The translations under genes were made by a program, and so were the position numbers. Under the pieces are notes generated by a model. It did not search any database. It saw only the letters and a program-made list of their open reading frames with translations, and was not told the origin of the DNA. From CAZAGA01 sp041912175 (GTDB taxonomy: Bacteria > Chloroflexota > Anaerolineae > Anaerolineales > UBA4823): a stretch of DNA of 6,154 nucleotides. The DNA lies in the NCBI GenBank assembly GCA_041912175.1, contig JAYRNN010000332.1:1-6154 (forward strand), read 5' to 3'. Of this stretch, positions 5,112 to 6,154 are shown piece after piece; the stretch's first letter is position 1, and every line of letters begins with the position of its first letter.

Positions 5112-6154
5112 TTACTTAATCTCGAATTTTCCTCCCGCGCTGGTCGCCTGCACCTCCGGGAAATAGAATTCCCAGGCGTGAGCTGGCAGCACCTGGAATT
5201 CGCCTGCTTGCAGCGGTACAAAGGTGTAAGTCAGCTCGTAGGTTCCGGCTGGCAAATAATCGGCCGACCAGGCGATGTGATCGTCGAAGATCGAGGCTTC
5301 GTGGAAATACCACCAGCCCCAACCTTCGGCGAAAGGGTCCCGCGGGTCGAAGCGGATGTTGGTCTCGGGCTCGCCGCCCTGGCCTTGCTGGCTGGTTTTG
5401 AGGCGCGTATCCAGTATTTCTGCCCCGGCCGGGATATAGTCTTCGACCATAACATGATAAGCGTCCCTCGGCACACTCAAAGTCAAGCGTACGCTTACTT
5501 TTTCGTTGGGCTGTACGGATAGGACCGGCTGGCACTCTTCTTTGGCGCAGTCGAGCACTGCCGGGAAATACTGGCGCGAGATGCTGAGGCCTTGCGAGAG
5601 TGGTTGGACCTGATCCACCGGACGGCTGAGGTTGAGCACAGCGCTGTAATACAGCCTGCCTGCGCCAGGGCTACGCTCGATCGTCAGCAGATTAGGAGAA
5701 TCAGGATAGAGCTGTTTCAGCGGCAGGCTGGCGTTCACCGGGGTGAGCTGGTCCTTGCCGGAAGCCTGTCCGCTGGCGACCGGGGCATCGTTGAGGTTGG
5801 CGCCGAAGTTGAAATCGCCGCCCAACTCGCTGGTGGCCTTGATGACTTCATTCAAAGCGATTAAGGTCCAGGCGGTGGTATAGCTTGAAGTCCAACCGCC
5901 GTCCGCCTGGCGTTGGCTGGTCAGGTAACGCACAGCCTCCGTCACGATTGGCGCGCCAGGATCGCGTTGTGCTAGGGCATACGTGGCGATGGCGCTGTTG
6001 GTCAGTGTGGAAGTCATATTTGCGCCGCCCGCTTCGATCAGCTCCCAATGGGCGCCCGCGGCAGTGCGCACTGCCGCGCCTTGCAGATCAGAAAGCAGTG
6101 TGTGGGCCTCCTGGTTACCTGGCGAGACACGCTCCATGGCCAGCGCCAAGAGCG
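5112..6154 (-). CDS. Bacterial alpha-2-macroglobulin, C-terminal part; runs off right edge
   Basis: The reading frame is open from the right edge to a TAA at 5114-5112, so only the C-terminal 347 codons or so are present. A TTG at 6149 is an internal leucine codon, not a start. Numbering from that TTG, residues 1 to about 107 are the end of the alpha/alpha-toroid thioester domain, with TNSAIATYALAQ, then RYLTSQRQADGGWTSSY (QADGGW at 81-86), then TTAWTLIALNEV. Residues about 108-200 are a beta-rich segment with 'GAGRLYYSAVLNL'. Residues about 200-345 fit the terminal MG10/receptor-binding-like domain, with the diagnostic pattern DDHIAWSADYLPAGTYELTY and a closing 'FPEVQATSAGGKFEI'. Cys201 and Cys206 could form a disulfide. 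Bacterial alpha-2-macroglobulins are large exported proteins that trap proteases; many carry a CLEQ thioester, which would lie outside this window, so its presence is unknown. The gene downstream is a small FN3 protein, not pbpC, the partner known from proteobacteria. Confidence 0.88.
   Translation of the reverse strand, partial: LLALAMERVSPGNQEAHTLLSDLQGAAVRTAAGAHWELIEAGGANMTSTLTNSAIATYALAQRDPGAPIVTEAVRYLTSQRQADGGWTSSYTTAWTLIALNEVIKATSELGGDFNFGANLNDAPVASGQASGKDQLTPVNASLPLKQLYPDSPNLLTIERSPGAGRLYYSAVLNLSRPVDQVQPLSQGLSISRQYFPAVLDCAKEECQPVLSVQPNEKVSVRLTLSVPRDAYHVMVEDYIPAGAEILDTRLKTSQQGQGGEPETNIRFDPRDPFAEGWGWWYFHEASIFDDHIAWSADYLPAGTYELTYTFVPLQAGEFQVLPAHAWEFYFPEVQATSAGGKFEIK

Noticed and set aside
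5091..5864. Plus-strand open frames of 143 and 90 codons at 5091-5522 and 5592-5864.
   Set aside because: They are antisense to the alpha-2-macroglobulin domains, which are recognisable on the minus strand; no start signal or domain supports the plus-strand frames.
6132..6149. TTG at 6149 or ATG at 6137 as a true start of the alpha-2-macroglobulin gene.
   Set aside because: The frame is open to the window edge, and the protein would begin in the middle of the toroid domain; the gene must continue to the right.

Overview
This window looks like bacterial chromosome from a moderately GC-rich organism. It holds five protein-coding genes and no RNA gene, CRISPR array or recognisable mobile element. 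The gene repertoire suggests a Chloroflexota (Anaerolineae-like) genome. The pointers are a compact Rad50/SbcC ATPase starting MIPLLLRISGFLSYRD, a YitJ-type homocysteine methyltransferase, a bacterial alpha-2-macroglobulin, and a secreted FN3 protein ending in an 'FLPLISK' tail. The phylum is an inference from remembered family resemblance, not a search result.

Layout. Positions 1-569 (minus) hold the N-terminal part of a homocysteine S-methyltransferase-domain protein that runs off the left edge. Positions 570-765 are a divergent intergenic region with one perfect TATAAT -10 box on each strand and a 9-bp inverted repeat (TCCGATTAA arms) around the leftward box. Positions 766-3369 (plus) hold an intact 867-residue SbcC/Rad50 DNA-repair ATPase with its zinc hook at the centre. 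Positions 3402-4256 (plus) hold a PIG-L/LmbE-type zinc deacetylase, 32 bp downstream and probably co-transcribed. Positions 4266-5045 (minus) hold a secreted FN3 protein, convergent with the deacetylase across only 9 bp. Positions 5112-6154 (minus) hold the C-terminal part of a bacterial alpha-2-macroglobulin that runs off the right edge, 66 bp upstream of the FN3 gene.

The window therefore has three units: a leftward one-carbon/methionine gene, a rightward repair-ATPase plus deacetylase pair, and a leftward pair of cell-surface or secreted proteins. There is no clear functional link between the units. The SbcC nuclease partner SbcD is not present in this window.

I found no convincing evidence of a previously undescribed system. 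The points most worth a second look are the short C-terminal tail of the FN3 protein, the pairing of an alpha-2-macroglobulin with a small FN3 protein, the symmetric elements in the divergent promoter region, and the SbcC gene without sbcD beside it.
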